Of a stretch of 64,000 nt of DNA, positions 12,781 to 21,731 are shown one piece after another. Where the stretch lies: contig NZ_LN908975.1 of the NCBI RefSeq assembly GCF_001486165.1, positions 1 through 64,000 of the forward strand, written 5' to 3'. The notes beneath the pieces were generated by a model. The model had not been told where the DNA came from. It did not search any database and saw only the letters and a program-made list of their open reading frames with translations. The position numbers and the translations under genes were made by a program. Source of the DNA: Bittarella massiliensis (ex Durand et al. 2017). GTDB taxonomy: Bacteria; Bacillota; Clostridia; Oscillospirales; Ruminococcaceae. Position 1 is the stretch's first letter. Each line of letters begins with the position of its first letter.

Positions 12781-14481
12781 ATGGAAACCAACAAGAGACT
12801 GATGCAGGACCCCGACTGGTGGCGCAGCGCCACCGTCTACCAGATCTATCCCCGCAGCTTCTTCGACTCGGACGGAGACGGCGAGGGCGATCTGGCGGGC
12901 ATCTCCCAAAAACTCGATTACATCAAAAGCCTGGGGGTGGACGTGGTCTGGTCCTGCCCCTACTTTGTGAGCCCCAAGGCGGACAACGGCTACGACGTGG
13001 CCGACTACCGGGCCATCGACCCGGCCTTTGGCACCATGGAGCAGTGGCAGGAGATGGTGGACGGCATCCACGCCCGGGGGATGCGCTTTGTGATGGACTT
13101 TGTGGGCAACCACACCAGCGACGAGCACCCCTGGTTCGAGGCGGCCCGCCAGTCCAAGGACAGCCCCTACCACGACTACTACATCTTCCGGGAGGGGAAA
13201 AACGGGGCCGAGCCCTCCAACTGGGCCTCGGTCTTCGGCGGCAGCATCTGGGAGTACAACCAGCCCACCGGCGAGTACTACCTGCACACCTTTGCCGTCA
13301 AACAGCCCGACCTCAACTGGGAGAACCCCAAGGTGGTGGACGAGGTGGTAGACATCCTCAAGTTCTGGGTGGACAGAGGGGTGGACGGCTTTCGGCTGGA
13401 CGCCATCAACTACCTCTACAAGGAGCCGGACTTCCCCGACGTGGAGCCGATGCCCGGCAGCAAGTACGGTTTTGCCAACCAGCACTACGCCAACAAGCCC
13501 CGGGTCAACGAGCACTTCCGCGACCTGAACGAGCGGGTGTTCGGCAAGTACGGGATGATGACGGTGGCCGAGGTGGCCTACGTGGACATGGAGACCGCCC
13601 GCCAGTACTGCGGACCCGACCGGCGGGAGCTGAACATGCTCTACCTCTTCGACCTGCTCAACATCGACCAGGAGGGTTTTGACAAGTTCTCCCCCAAGCC
13701 GCTGGACCTGCCCCTCTTTAAAAAGACGGCGCTGGAGTGGCAGCAGGGGCTGCACGGCCAGGGCTGGCAGGCCCTCTTTATGGACAACCACGACCAGCCC
13801 CGGGCCGTCTCCCGCTTTGGGGACGACGGGGTCTACTGGAAGGAATCGGCCAAGATGCTGGCCAACTGCTTCTACATGATGCAGGGCACCCCCTACATCT
13901 TCCAGGGCGACGAGATCGGAATGACCAACGTCCACTACGACAGCGTGGAGAAGTTCCGGGACGTGGAGGTCTTCAACACCTACGAGGAGCGCAAGGCCAC
14001 CGGCGAGAGCGACGAGGCCCTGCTGAAGGTCTTCTGCGACCGGGCGCGGGACAACGGCCGCACCCCCATGCAGTGGGACGACAGCGAGAACGCCGGCTTC
14101 ACCGCCGGCACCCCCTGGATCGAGGTCAACGACAACTACCGGCAGATCAACGTGGCCAGCCAGGAGGGGGACCCGGACTCGATCCTCAACTTCTACCGGG
14201 AGCTGATCGCCAAGCGCAAACAGTGGGACGTGATCGCCTACGGGGACATGGAGCTCTACCACCCCGACTGCGACAAGACCTTCGGCTACATCCGCCGGTT
14301 TGAAAACCAGGCCCTCTTCTGCCTCTCCAACTTCACCGGGGAAGAGCTCGAGTTTCACCTGCCGGAGGAGTTCTTGAGCGATCGCACCTCTGTGCTGCTG
14401 CAAAACTACCCCGGGCTGGTGATCGCCCCGGTCATCACCCTGCGCCCCTACGAGTCCTTTACCCTGGTAAAAGAGGACTAA
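12781..14481 (+). CDS. GH13 alpha-glucosidase (oligo-1,6-glucosidase type)
   Basis: Cytoplasmic glycoside hydrolase of 566 residues, no signal peptide. GH13 motifs are complete: region I DFVGNH (106-111), region II GFRLDAINYL with nucleophile Asp207, acid/base Glu264 in TVAEVAYVD, and region IV DNHD (335-338) with the transition-state Asp338. The overall pattern (N-terminal WWRSATVYQIYPRSF, GDLAGI loop) is that of the GH13_31 group, which includes oligo-1,6-glucosidases, sucrose isomerases and trehalose-6-phosphate hydrolases. The residue after the nucleophile is Ala, not the Val usual in alpha-1,6-specific enzymes, so the bond specificity is uncertain. No transporter or sugar regulator is adjacent. 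Confidence 0.93.
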   Translation: METNKRLMQDPDWWRSATVYQIYPRSFFDSDGDGEGDLAGISQKLDYIKSLGVDVVWSCPYFVSPKADNGYDVADYRAIDPAFGTMEQWQEMVDGIHARGMRFVMDFVGNHTSDEHPWFEAARQSKDSPYHDYYIFREGKNGAEPSNWASVFGGSIWEYNQPTGEYYLHTFAVKQPDLNWENPKVVDEVVDILKFWVDRGVDGFRLDAINYLYKEPDFPDVEPMPGSKYGFANQHYANKPRVNEHFRDLNERVFGKYGMMTVAEVAYVDMETARQYCGPDRRELNMLYLFDLLNIDQEGFDKFSPKPLDLPLFKKTALEWQQGLHGQGWQALFMDNHDQPRAVSRFGDDGVYWKESAKMLANCFYMMQGTPYIFQGDEIGMTNVHYDSVEKFRDVEVFNTYEERKATGESDEALLKVFCDRARDNGRTPMQWDDSENAGFTAGTPWIEVNDNYRQINVASQEGDPDSILNFYRELIAKRKQWDVIAYGDMELYHPDCDKTFGYIRRFENQALFCLSNFTGEELEFHLPEEFLSDRTSVLLQNYPGLVIAPVITLRPYESFTLVKED

Positions 14482-14498
14482 GCCCCTTTTCCGCACAC

Positions 14499-14536
14499 AA
14501 AAGCCCCCCTCCCGCCGCGGCGGGAGGGGGGCTTTT
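14499..14536. terminator. bidirectional terminator
   Basis: Very stable inverted repeat AAAGCCCCCCTCCCG / CGGGAGGGGGGCTTT with A and T runs on both sides, placed between the convergent glucosidase (plus) and LysR (minus) genes, so it can serve both. Confidence 0.9.
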
Positions 14537-14541
14537 TCTTT

Positions 14542-15486
14542 TTACATCGGCGGTGCGGGGGGAAGGCCTTCCAGCCCCACCGCCAGGTCGGACTGCCCGG
14601 CCTGGATGGCGTTGTAGATGCTGCGCAGCTCCTCCAGTATCTCGGTGTGGGAGAACTCCTTGCGGTGCACCATGTTGATCTTGCGGGCCATGCTGGCGTT
14701 CTCGATGGGGACCACCGCCAGCCGTCCGGTGCGCTCCTCCTCGACACAGGCGCTGTGGCCGATGACCGAGACCCCCAGGTTGAGGGCCACCAGCTCTTTG
14801 ATGGTGGCGACGTTGTCGATTTGGATGATGACGTTGAAGTTTTGGATGCTCTCGAAGTGGCCCTGGAGATAGCTCTCGAAGAGGCGGCGGGTGCCGGCGC
14901 TCTGGGAGCGGAGGATGAACTTCTCGCTCTTGAGCTCTTCCAGGCCGACGCTGCTGCGCTGGGCAAACCGGTGCTGGGGGGAGACCACCAGGCAGAGGTA
15001 GTCGGTGTCCAGCAGCACCGACACAAAGGAGGGGCCGTAGATATCCCCCTCGATGATGGCGATGTCGGCGGCAAAGGTGTGCAGCATATTATCAATTGTA
15101 TTTATGGTGTCGGTAATGATATTAATGTGCATGTTGGGGTGGCGGTTGCAGTAGGTGGCGATGACCTGGGGCAGCAGGTTCTCCCCCACGGTGGGGGTGA
15201 TGGCGATGGTCAGGTGCTTGATGTTTTTGCGGCTGTCTTTGAGCGCCTGGTCGGCTGCGGCGGAGACAGCCCAGGCGCGGCGGGCGTATTTCTCCAAAAT
15301 CAGCCCTTCCGGCGTCAAAACCAGCTTTTTTTTGTTTTTGTAGAAGATTTGAATGCCGTATTTCTGTTCCAACATCTGAATGTGGTGGCTGACGGCCGGC
15401 TGGGTCAGGGCCAGCTTTTTGGCGGCGGCGGTGTAGCTGCCCTCGTCGATGACCCGCAGCAGGGTGATGATTTTGGTGTCGAGCAC
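14542..15486 (-). CDS. LysR-family transcriptional regulator
   Basis: A 314-residue regulator: N-terminal winged helix (residues 1-60, with GSYTAAAKKLALTQPAVSHHI as the helix-turn-helix) and a C-terminal substrate-binding domain (about 90-300). The GTG at 15486 is chosen because the LysR fold begins at VLDTKII and AGGGGG lies nine bases upstream; a longer in-frame start at 15531 would place the divergent palindromes inside the gene. It is divergent from the CPA2 antiporter, the usual arrangement for a LysR protein and its target. The inducer is unknown. Confidence 0.92.
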   Translation of the reverse strand: MLDTKIITLLRVIDEGSYTAAAKKLALTQPAVSHHIQMLEQKYGIQIFYKNKKKLVLTPEGLILEKYARRAWAVSAAADQALKDSRKNIKHLTIAITPTVGENLLPQVIATYCNRHPNMHINIITDTINTIDNMLHTFAADIAIIEGDIYGPSFVSVLLDTDYLCLVVSPQHRFAQRSSVGLEELKSEKFILRSQSAGTRRLFESYLQGHFESIQNFNVIIQIDNVATIKELVALNLGVSVIGHSACVEEERTGRLAVVPIENASMARKINMVHRKEFSHTEILEELRSIYNAIQAGQSDLAVGLEGLPPAPPM

Positions 15487-15562
15487 GGCGGTTGTCCCCC
15501 TCTCTTTGACAATTGAGCAATCTATTATCAATTGAATTTATATAACCTGTATAAAATATAAT

Positions 15563-15591
15563 TTGATATTATCACACTTCTGACATATAAT
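15563..15591 (+). promoter_or_regulatory. promoter of the CPA2 antiporter gene
   Basis: TTGATA (15563-15568), 17 bp, perfect TATAAT (15586-15591). It lies in an AT-rich stretch of the LysR/antiporter intergenic region that contrasts with the GC-rich surroundings. Confidence 0.7.
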
Positions 15592-15603
15592 CAACGTACA
15601 GAG

Positions 15604-15621
15604 ATGAATTGTAAAATTCAT
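15604..15621. promoter_or_regulatory. palindrome, candidate LysR operator
   Basis: ATGAATT-GTAA-AATTCAT, perfect 7-bp arms, 13 bases downstream of the antiporter -10 box. It contains a T-N11-A arrangement of the kind LysR proteins bind. Assignment to the adjacent LysR gene is inference. Confidence 0.5.
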
Positions 15622-15662
15622 GTAAAGTTTTTGTCTTCTGGGGCCCTGTGCTGGGGCCGATG

Positions 15663-15690
15663 AACAGACCGGGCCGCTGTGCCCGGTCTG
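15663..15690 (+). promoter_or_regulatory. hairpin in the antiporter leader
   Basis: CAGACCGGGC / GCCCGGTCTG, 10-bp arms with a short loop, in the 5' untranslated region about 80 bases before the antiporter start. No T tract follows directly, so it is not a typical terminator. Confidence 0.5.
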
Positions 15691-15765
15691 CCCTGCTTTA
15701 ATCGTCGCCTCTCTGGCGCCTTTTATACAAACCCCTCAACCCTCTTATAAAAGGAGATGTGTCCC

Positions 15766-17244
15766 ATGCTGGAAAACCTGCTGCAAACCAATCCCGCCGC
15801 CGCCATCGTGCTGACCTTGGCGGTCATCCTCTTCGCCGGCTTTGCCTTTACCCGGCTCACCAAGCGGCTGCACCTGCCCAACGTCACCGGCTACATCCTG
15901 GCCGGCGTGCTGTTGGGCCCCTACGTGTTGGGGGTGGTGCCCGCCGAGATGGTCACCCGGATGGACTTTGTCACCGACGTGGCCCTGTCCTTCATCGCCT
16001 TTGACGTGGGCCGCTACTTCAAGCTCGCCGCCCTGAAAAAGAGCGGCGCCCAGGTGCTGATCGTCACCGTCTTTGAATCCCTGACTGCCGGGGTGGTCAT
16101 CACCCTGACCATGATCTTCCTCTTTCACCTGTCCATCCCCTTCTCCCTGCTGCTGGGGGCCATCGGCTGTGCCACGGCGCCGGCCTCCACCATCATGACC
16201 ATCAAGCAGTACAAGGCCAAGGGCGAGTTTGTCAACATGATCTTGCAGGTGGTGGCCCTGGACGACGCGGTGGCCCTCATTGCCTTCAGCATCTGCGCGG
16301 CCCTGGCCCAGAACATGGAGGGGGGCAGCCTGGACTGGTCGGTGCTGATCCTGCCGGTCATCTTCAACCTGGTGGCCATCGCCATGGGCTCTCTCAGCGG
16401 CTTCATCCTCAACATCTTCATCAGCGACCGGCGCTCCAACTACCATCGGCTGGTGCTGGTGACCGGGTTTATCCTGGGGCTCTCCGGCCTCTGCATGCTG
16501 CTGGGGGTCTCTCCCCTGCTGACCTGCATGGCCATGGGGATGGTCTACGTCAACGTCAGCCACAGCAAAAAGCTCTTTAAACAGGTCGGCGGCTTCACCC
16601 CGCCCATCCTGCTGATGTTCTTCGTCCTCTCCGGGCTGCGGCTCGATGTGCCCTCCCTGGCCACCGCCGGGGTGATTGGGGTGGTCTACTTCTTTGTCCG
16701 CATCTTCGGCAAGTACCTGGGCGCCTGGCTGGGCGCCAAGATCGGCCGCTCTTCCGACGACATCCGCAAATACTTGGGGCTGGCCCTGGTGCCCCAGGCG
16801 GGGGTTTCCATCGGCCTGGCCGTCCTCGGCCAGCGGATGCTGCCGCCCGACATGGGCACCATGCTCTCCACCATCATCCTCTCCTCCGGGGTGATGTACG
16901 AGATGGTGGGCCCGGCCTGCGCCAAGCTCTCGCTGCACCTGAGCCACTCCATCCCCGAGGGGGAGACCCCGCTGGAAGAGGGCGCACCCGCGCCCGCCGG
17001 CCCCTGGGCCCAGCGCCGGGCCGCCCGGCTGCAAAAGCGGGCCCAGCGGGCAGAGGCCGCCCGGCTGCGGGCGGAGGAAAAGGCCGCCGCTCTGCGGCTG
17101 AAGGCCCAGCTCCAGTGGGAGGCCGCCCATCTGGGAGAGGAGCCGCTGCCCTTGGCCGACGGAGTGGGATCCCCGACCGACTCTCAGCCGGCTGCCGGCA
17201 AGGAGAAGAAAAAGGCCAAGGGCAAAACTCCCGCCCACGCCTAA
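15766..17244 (+). CDS. CPA2-family cation:proton antiporter
   Basis: Membrane transporter of 492 residues with about 12-13 hydrophobic segments up to residue 390, matching the Na+/H+ exchanger domain of CPA2 proteins (KefB/NapA type), which exchange Na+ or K+ for H+. The motif PNVTGYILAGVLLGPYVLG near the N terminus is typical. No TrkA-N domain follows; instead residues about 405-492 are a charged Ala/Arg/Glu-rich tail with coiled-coil character. The ATG at 15766 is preferred to 15757 because AAAGGAG abuts 15757 but sits nine bases before 15766. Likely controlled by the divergent LysR regulator. Confidence 0.9.
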   Translation: MLENLLQTNPAAAIVLTLAVILFAGFAFTRLTKRLHLPNVTGYILAGVLLGPYVLGVVPAEMVTRMDFVTDVALSFIAFDVGRYFKLAALKKSGAQVLIVTVFESLTAGVVITLTMIFLFHLSIPFSLLLGAIGCATAPASTIMTIKQYKAKGEFVNMILQVVALDDAVALIAFSICAALAQNMEGGSLDWSVLILPVIFNLVAIAMGSLSGFILNIFISDRRSNYHRLVLVTGFILGLSGLCMLLGVSPLLTCMAMGMVYVNVSHSKKLFKQVGGFTPPILLMFFVLSGLRLDVPSLATAGVIGVVYFFVRIFGKYLGAWLGAKIGRSSDDIRKYLGLALVPQAGVSIGLAVLGQRMLPPDMGTMLSTIILSSGVMYEMVGPACAKLSLHLSHSIPEGETPLEEGAPAPAGPWAQRRAARLQKRAQRAEAARLRAEEKAAALRLKAQLQWEAAHLGEEPLPLADGVGSPTDSQPAAGKEKKKAKGKTPAHA

Positions 17245-17328
17245 TTGGGCAGGGGCCCCTCGACACGCCCGCGCTTTGCGGCAATCAGCGCCACAGCCAC
17301 CCGCCGCAAAAAACAGACCTCCTCCAAG

Positions 17329-17380
17329 ACAGGGGGCCAAAAATCCGCCTTGCGGCGAGACTTTTGGCCCCCTGTTTTTT
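17329..17380 (+). terminator. terminator after the antiporter gene
   Basis: ACAGGGGGCCAAAA ... TTTTGGCCCCCTGT followed by a T run, about 85 bases after the stop codon. The loop itself carries a small CCGC/GCGG helix. Confidence 0.85.
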
Positions 17381-17589
17381 ATCGATTGCCGGCAAAGGGG
17401 TTCTCCCCTTCGACGCCCCGTCTTGATACCCCCTGGCGGTCAAAATGAAACCGCCCCAGGAAGACCTCCGCGCAGCAGAGCACCGCGATGGGAACGTGCC
17501 GTGTCGGGTCACACCATTTGGGCATGCAAGCAGCTTTTGCCGCTCCTGCCAAATTTCCTGAAACAAGGCATCAAGGAAACGGTCTCTAT

Positions 17590-19329
17590 TTACCGCTCCC
17601 GCCGGAGGACTGCGGTGACGGCTGTCCCCTTGCCCTCGGCGCTCTGGATGTCCACCCGGCCGCCGTAGAGGGCGCAGATGTGCTTGACGATGGCCAGCCC
17701 CAGACCGGTCCCCCCCACCTTTTTGTTCCGGTCCTTCTCTACCCGGTAGAACCGCTCGAACACCCGGCTCAGGTGGGCGGCGGGGATGCCGACACCGGTG
17801 TCCTCCACCGCGATCTGCACCTCTTCGGGCAGGGCGGTGAGCAGCACCCGCACCGAGCCGCCGGGGCGGTTGTACTTGACGGCATTGTCGCAGAGGTTGC
17901 CGATCAGGTCCTCCATGTCCTTTTTGGAGCCCCAGAGCCGCAGGTCGTCGCCTCGACTCTCCATTTCCAGGGAAATGCCCTGCCGGTCGGCCACCGGCTG
18001 CAGCCGCTCCATCACCTCGCCGGCCACCGCCGCCAGGTCCACCTGTTCGTTGCGGGGCACCTCTCCCTCCTCGTAGCGGGAGATTTTGAGGATGTCGCCG
18101 ATGAGTTCGGCCATCCGCCCGGTCTCCTTTTCGATGTTGTGGAGATAGCGCTGCCGGGTCTCCTCCTCGGTGACCATCCCGCTCTGCAGCAGCTGGGCGA
18201 ACCCGCCGATGGAGGTGATGGGGGTCTTGAGCTCGTGGGAGGCGTTTTGGAAGAACTCGCTGCGCATCTGCTGGCGGCGGCGCTCCTCGGTCACGTCCCG
18301 CAGCACCACAATGGCCCCCCGTTCCCCCTCGATCCAATCCGCCTGCACCGGGAGGACGCTGCAAAGCAGGGCTTTTCCCCCCTCTCGGTCCTCCAGGTCA
18401 AAGGCAGAGCCGAGGGATTCGGGTCCCTCCACCGCTGCCAACACCGCGTCGATGAGGGCCTTGTTGGTGGTCAGGTGGGAGATGGTCTGCCCCGCCGCCC
18501 GGCCCGGCGGCACCTGTAAAAAGGCGGCTGCCGCCCGGTTGACGGTGATGACCCGGGTGTCTTTGTCCAGGGCCAGCAGCCCCTCCTGCACATTGTCCAG
18601 CAAAAAGAGGGTCTTCTGCCGCTCCCCCCGCAGGTCTTTCAGGGTGTGGTCGATGTTTTCCGAAAGGGTGTTGATGCTGACCACCAGGGAGGCCAGCTCG
18701 TCGCAGTCGGGCAGGGGGAGACGGCTGTAATCGCCGTTGTCGATGTTTTGCAGCCCCTCCACGATCTCCTCCACCGGGCGGGCGATCTTCTTGGCCACCA
18801 ACTTGGCCCCCAGGGCGGAGAAGAGGACGGCGGCGAGGATGCTGATGATCGCCGCCGGGAGGATGCTCACAAAGGCCTGGTTGAGACTTCTCACCCGCAC
18901 CGAGGCGCGGTAGATATAGCCGTTGTCCGCCTGGACCGCCACATAGCGCAAACGGCCCTTCAGGGTGTCCGACCAGCGCTCGGAGACGCCGACGCCGCTC
19001 TCTTTTGCCTCGGCGATCTCCTCGCGGTCACCGTGGTTTTCCATGGTGGCCGGGTCCTCGTGGGAGTCCCCCACCACCCGGCCGCTCTGGTCGACAATGG
19101 TCAGCCGGGCGCCGTCGTAGTTGCTGGAAAAGGTCCTCGCCGCCCGGTTAAAGTCCTCGGTGGAGGTCTGCCCCTGGGCGTTTTCGGAGAGCGCCCGCAG
19201 TCCGCTGACCACCGAGGCCACCTGCTCGTCCTTTCTCTCCCGCTGCAAAATCGCCACCGACACCGCTGAGCAGAGGAGGATGGCCACCGTGCAGAGGAGG
19301 AGGGTCTTGCGAAAGATTTCTTTTTTCAT
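17590..19329 (-). CDS. phoR: phosphate sensor histidine kinase PhoR
   Basis: Membrane sensor kinase of 579 residues: N-terminal membrane helix (about 8-28), extracytoplasmic region, second membrane segment (about 155-178), HAMP, PAS, HisKA with phospho-acceptor His in NASHELKTP, and HATPase_c with NLCDNAVKYN, GVGIP and GTGLGLAI. Phosphorylates PhoB. It is the last gene of the pst-phoU-phoB-phoR cluster, 42 bases after phoB. No terminator was recognised directly downstream on the minus strand. Confidence 0.93.
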   Translation of the reverse strand: MKKEIFRKTLLLCTVAILLCSAVSVAILQRERKDEQVASVVSGLRALSENAQGQTSTEDFNRAARTFSSNYDGARLTIVDQSGRVVGDSHEDPATMENHGDREEIAEAKESGVGVSERWSDTLKGRLRYVAVQADNGYIYRASVRVRSLNQAFVSILPAAIISILAAVLFSALGAKLVAKKIARPVEEIVEGLQNIDNGDYSRLPLPDCDELASLVVSINTLSENIDHTLKDLRGERQKTLFLLDNVQEGLLALDKDTRVITVNRAAAAFLQVPPGRAAGQTISHLTTNKALIDAVLAAVEGPESLGSAFDLEDREGGKALLCSVLPVQADWIEGERGAIVVLRDVTEERRRQQMRSEFFQNASHELKTPITSIGGFAQLLQSGMVTEEETRQRYLHNIEKETGRMAELIGDILKISRYEEGEVPRNEQVDLAAVAGEVMERLQPVADRQGISLEMESRGDDLRLWGSKKDMEDLIGNLCDNAVKYNRPGGSVRVLLTALPEEVQIAVEDTGVGIPAAHLSRVFERFYRVEKDRNKKVGGTGLGLAIVKHICALYGGRVDIQSAEGKGTAVTAVLRRER

Positions 19330-19371
19330 CGGCTTTCCTCTCCCTCTCGCCGTCTCTCTCGATTGCAGGCC

Positions 19372-20070
19372 CTATTCGGCAATGAACTTGTAGCCCACCG
19401 AGCGGACCGTCTTGATGTACTTGGGGTTTTCCGCCGTGTCCCCCAGCTTTTGGCGCAGGGAGCGGATGTGCATGTCCAGGGTGCGGGTCTCGCCGATATA
19501 GTCGTACCCCCAGACCCGGTTGAGGATCTCCTCCCGGGGAAGGGCGATACCGGCGTTTTTCATCAGCAGGGCCAGGAGCTTGAACTCCTTGTTGGTGAGT
19601 TCCACCTCCCGCTCTCCCTGGCGGACCTCCACCCGGCCGGTGTCCAGCCGCAGATCCGCCGCAGAGAGCACCTCCGGCCCCTCTTGGGGCCCGCCGCTGC
19701 GGCGGAGGACGGCCTTTACCCGGGAGGAGAGCTCAAGGATGCCAAAGGGCTTGGTGATGTAGTCGTCGGCCCCCAGATCCAGCCCCCGCACCTTGTCGAT
19801 CTCGGCGTCCTTGGCGGTCACCAAAATCACCGGCACCCGGGCGGTGAGGCCGTGCTCCCGCAACTCCTTCAGGGTCTCCAGCCCGTCTTTGACCGGCATC
19901 ATGATGTCGAGGATGACCAGGTCGGGGACGGTCCCCTCCCGCTGGATCTGGTTTAAAAGGGCCTCGCCGTCGGGAAATTCAAAGGCGTCAAAGCCAAAGC
20001 TCTCCAGGGTGCACCGGATCAGTTCGCGAATGCCGCCGTCGTCCTCCGCAATGTAGATGCGCTGTTTCAA
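19372..20070 (-). CDS. phoB: phosphate response regulator PhoB/PhoP
   Basis: OmpR-type response regulator of 232 residues: receiver domain with acidic pocket AEDDGG and phospho-acceptor Asp in LVILDIMMP (about residue 54), and a C-terminal winged helix (about 130-230, ending RSVGYKFIAE). The start is TTG, preceded by AGGAGAGG at good distance. It should bind the 11-bp repeats upstream of pstS. In Bacillus the same protein is called PhoP. Confidence 0.93.
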   Translation of the reverse strand: MKQRIYIAEDDGGIRELIRCTLESFGFDAFEFPDGEALLNQIQREGTVPDLVILDIMMPVKDGLETLKELREHGLTARVPVILVTAKDAEIDKVRGLDLGADDYITKPFGILELSSRVKAVLRRSGGPQEGPEVLSAADLRLDTGRVEVRQGEREVELTNKEFKLLALLMKNAGIALPREEILNRVWGYDYIGETRTLDMHIRSLRQKLGDTAENPKYIKTVRSVGYKFIAE

Positions 20071-20113
20071 AATCAGGCCTCTCCTTTCCCCTTCGCACCC
20101 GTGGCCGGGCGCG

Positions 20114-20791
20114 CTACCTCTCTTCGTTCAGCTCTTCGGACTGGTGAACGCCGGTGACCAGGTACTCGACCCACTCGCAGACGTTGACCGCGTGGTCGCC
20201 GATGCGCTCCATATATTTGGCCACCATCAGCACGTCGATGGCCTGGTCGGCCGCCTCGCCGGCGGCGCCGCTGCGCAACAGCTCGATGAGCTCGTCCTTC
20301 ACCCGGCCGAAGAGGGCGTCCATCTCGTCGTCCCGCCGGATGGTGGCCTGGGCGGCGGCCAGGTCCTGGCGGACAAAGGCGGAGATGCTGCTCTCCACCA
20401 TCTCCCGGGCCACCCGCTCCATGGCGGGGATGTGCCCCACCATTCCAATCAGCTCCTGACCGGTAAAGCGGTGGCTCAGGTTGGCGATGTCGGCCGCCTG
20501 GTCGGCGATCCGCTCCAGGTCGGTGATCATCTTGAGGGCCGCAAAGACGCTGCGAAAATCCCGCGCCACCGGCTGCTGGCGCATCAGCAGCCGCAGACAG
20601 GTCCGCTCGATCTGCTGTTCCATGTCGTCGATGGCCTTGTCGCCGGCCACCACCCGCTCCGCCAGGTCGCCGTCTCGCTCCATGAGGGCGCGGATCCCCT
20701 CCTCGATGGCCTTCTGCACCATCCCGCCCATCTGCACCAGATCCAGGTGCAGGGCTTCCAGCTGTCTGTCAAAATTGCTTCGCGTCGTCAC
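20114..20791 (-). CDS. phoU: phosphate signalling protein PhoU
   Basis: A 225-residue all-helical cytoplasmic protein with two PhoU repeats (MGGMVQKAIEEG and about residue 118 onward, each with the metal-binding Glu/Asp pattern such as AIDDMEQQIE). It couples the Pst transporter to PhoR and damps the phosphate response. The GTG start at 20791 follows GGAGGAG at good distance. It lies between pstB and phoB on the same strand. Confidence 0.95.
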   Translation of the reverse strand: MTTRSNFDRQLEALHLDLVQMGGMVQKAIEEGIRALMERDGDLAERVVAGDKAIDDMEQQIERTCLRLLMRQQPVARDFRSVFAALKMITDLERIADQAADIANLSHRFTGQELIGMVGHIPAMERVAREMVESSISAFVRQDLAAAQATIRRDDEMDALFGRVKDELIELLRSGAAGEAADQAIDVLMVAKYMERIGDHAVNVCEWVEYLVTGVHQSEELNEER

Positions 20792-20870
20792 TCTGGGCTC
20801 TCCTCCTTCTCAGTATACCGAAACGGGCCTTTCACCGCAATCGCTGCGGCCACATTTTGGGGCGCGGCCA

Positions 20871-21653
20871 TCATCCAAAGCGGCCGGTGATGTACTCCTC
20901 GGTTTTTTTGTCCCGCGGCATGGAAAAAATCTGCTCGGTCTCGCCGTACTCCACCATCTCCCCCAGCAGGAAGAAGGCGGTGCGGTCGGAGATGCGGCTG
21001 GCCTGCTGCATGTTGTGGGTGACGATCACCACCGTATACCGCTCTTTGAGGCTGCTCATCAGCTCCTCGATCTTCATGGTGGAGATGGGGTCGAGAGCCG
21101 AGGTGGGCTCATCCATCAGCAGGATGTCGGGCTGCACCGCCAGGGCGCGGGCGATGCACAGCCGCTGCTGCTGCCCGCCCGAGAGCCCCATGGCCGACTT
21201 TTTGACCCGGTCCTTCACCTCGTCCCAGAGGGCCGCCCCCCGCAGGCTCTCCTCCACAATGGCGTCGAGCTGGCGGCGGCCCTTGATCCCGTGACAGCGG
21301 GGGCCGTAGGCAATGTTGTCGTAGATGCTCATGGGAAAGGGGTTGGGTTTTTGAAAGACCATCCCCACCGCCTTGCGCAGCAGGGTCACATCCACCCGGG
21401 GGTCGTAGATGTTCTGCCCGCCGATGCACACCTCGCCGGTGATCTTCACCCCGTCCACCAGGTCGTTCATCCGGTTGAGGGTCTTTAAAAAGGTCGATTT
21501 GCCGCAGCCGGAGGGGCCGATAAAGGCGGTGATCTCGTTGGGGTAGATGTCCATATTCACGTTTTTCAGGGCCTGGCTCTCCCCGTAGTAGAGGTTTAGG
21601 TCCCTGACCGAAATGCCGCCCAGCCCGCCGGTGCGCGCTGCCTCATTGCTCAT
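20871..21653 (-). CDS. pstB: phosphate ABC transporter ATP-binding protein PstB
   Basis: A 260-residue cytoplasmic ATPase. Walker [10 protein letters not shown], signature LSGGQQQRL, Walker [14 protein letters not shown] and the H-loop VTHNMQQ are intact; the NRMNDL segment after Walker A is characteristic of PstB. The ATG at 21653 is chosen over a start 45 bases upstream because AAAGGCGGG precedes it and the length fits the family. Powers high-affinity phosphate uptake with PstA and PstC. Confidence 0.97.
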   Translation of the reverse strand: MSNEAARTGGLGGISVRDLNLYYGESQALKNVNMDIYPNEITAFIGPSGCGKSTFLKTLNRMNDLVDGVKITGEVCIGGQNIYDPRVDVTLLRKAVGMVFQKPNPFPMSIYDNIAYGPRCHGIKGRRQLDAIVEESLRGAALWDEVKDRVKKSAMGLSGGQQQRLCIARALAVQPDILLMDEPTSALDPISTMKIEELMSSLKERYTVVIVTHNMQQASRISDRTAFFLLGEMVEYGETEQIFSMPRDKKTEEYITGRFG

Positions 21654-21731
21654 GTTGTTTCCCGCCTTTCTCGTCTGCCGGACACCCCGGCTGGCCAAAC
21701 TTCGCTTTGTCCCCCAGCGGGGCCGCTCCCG

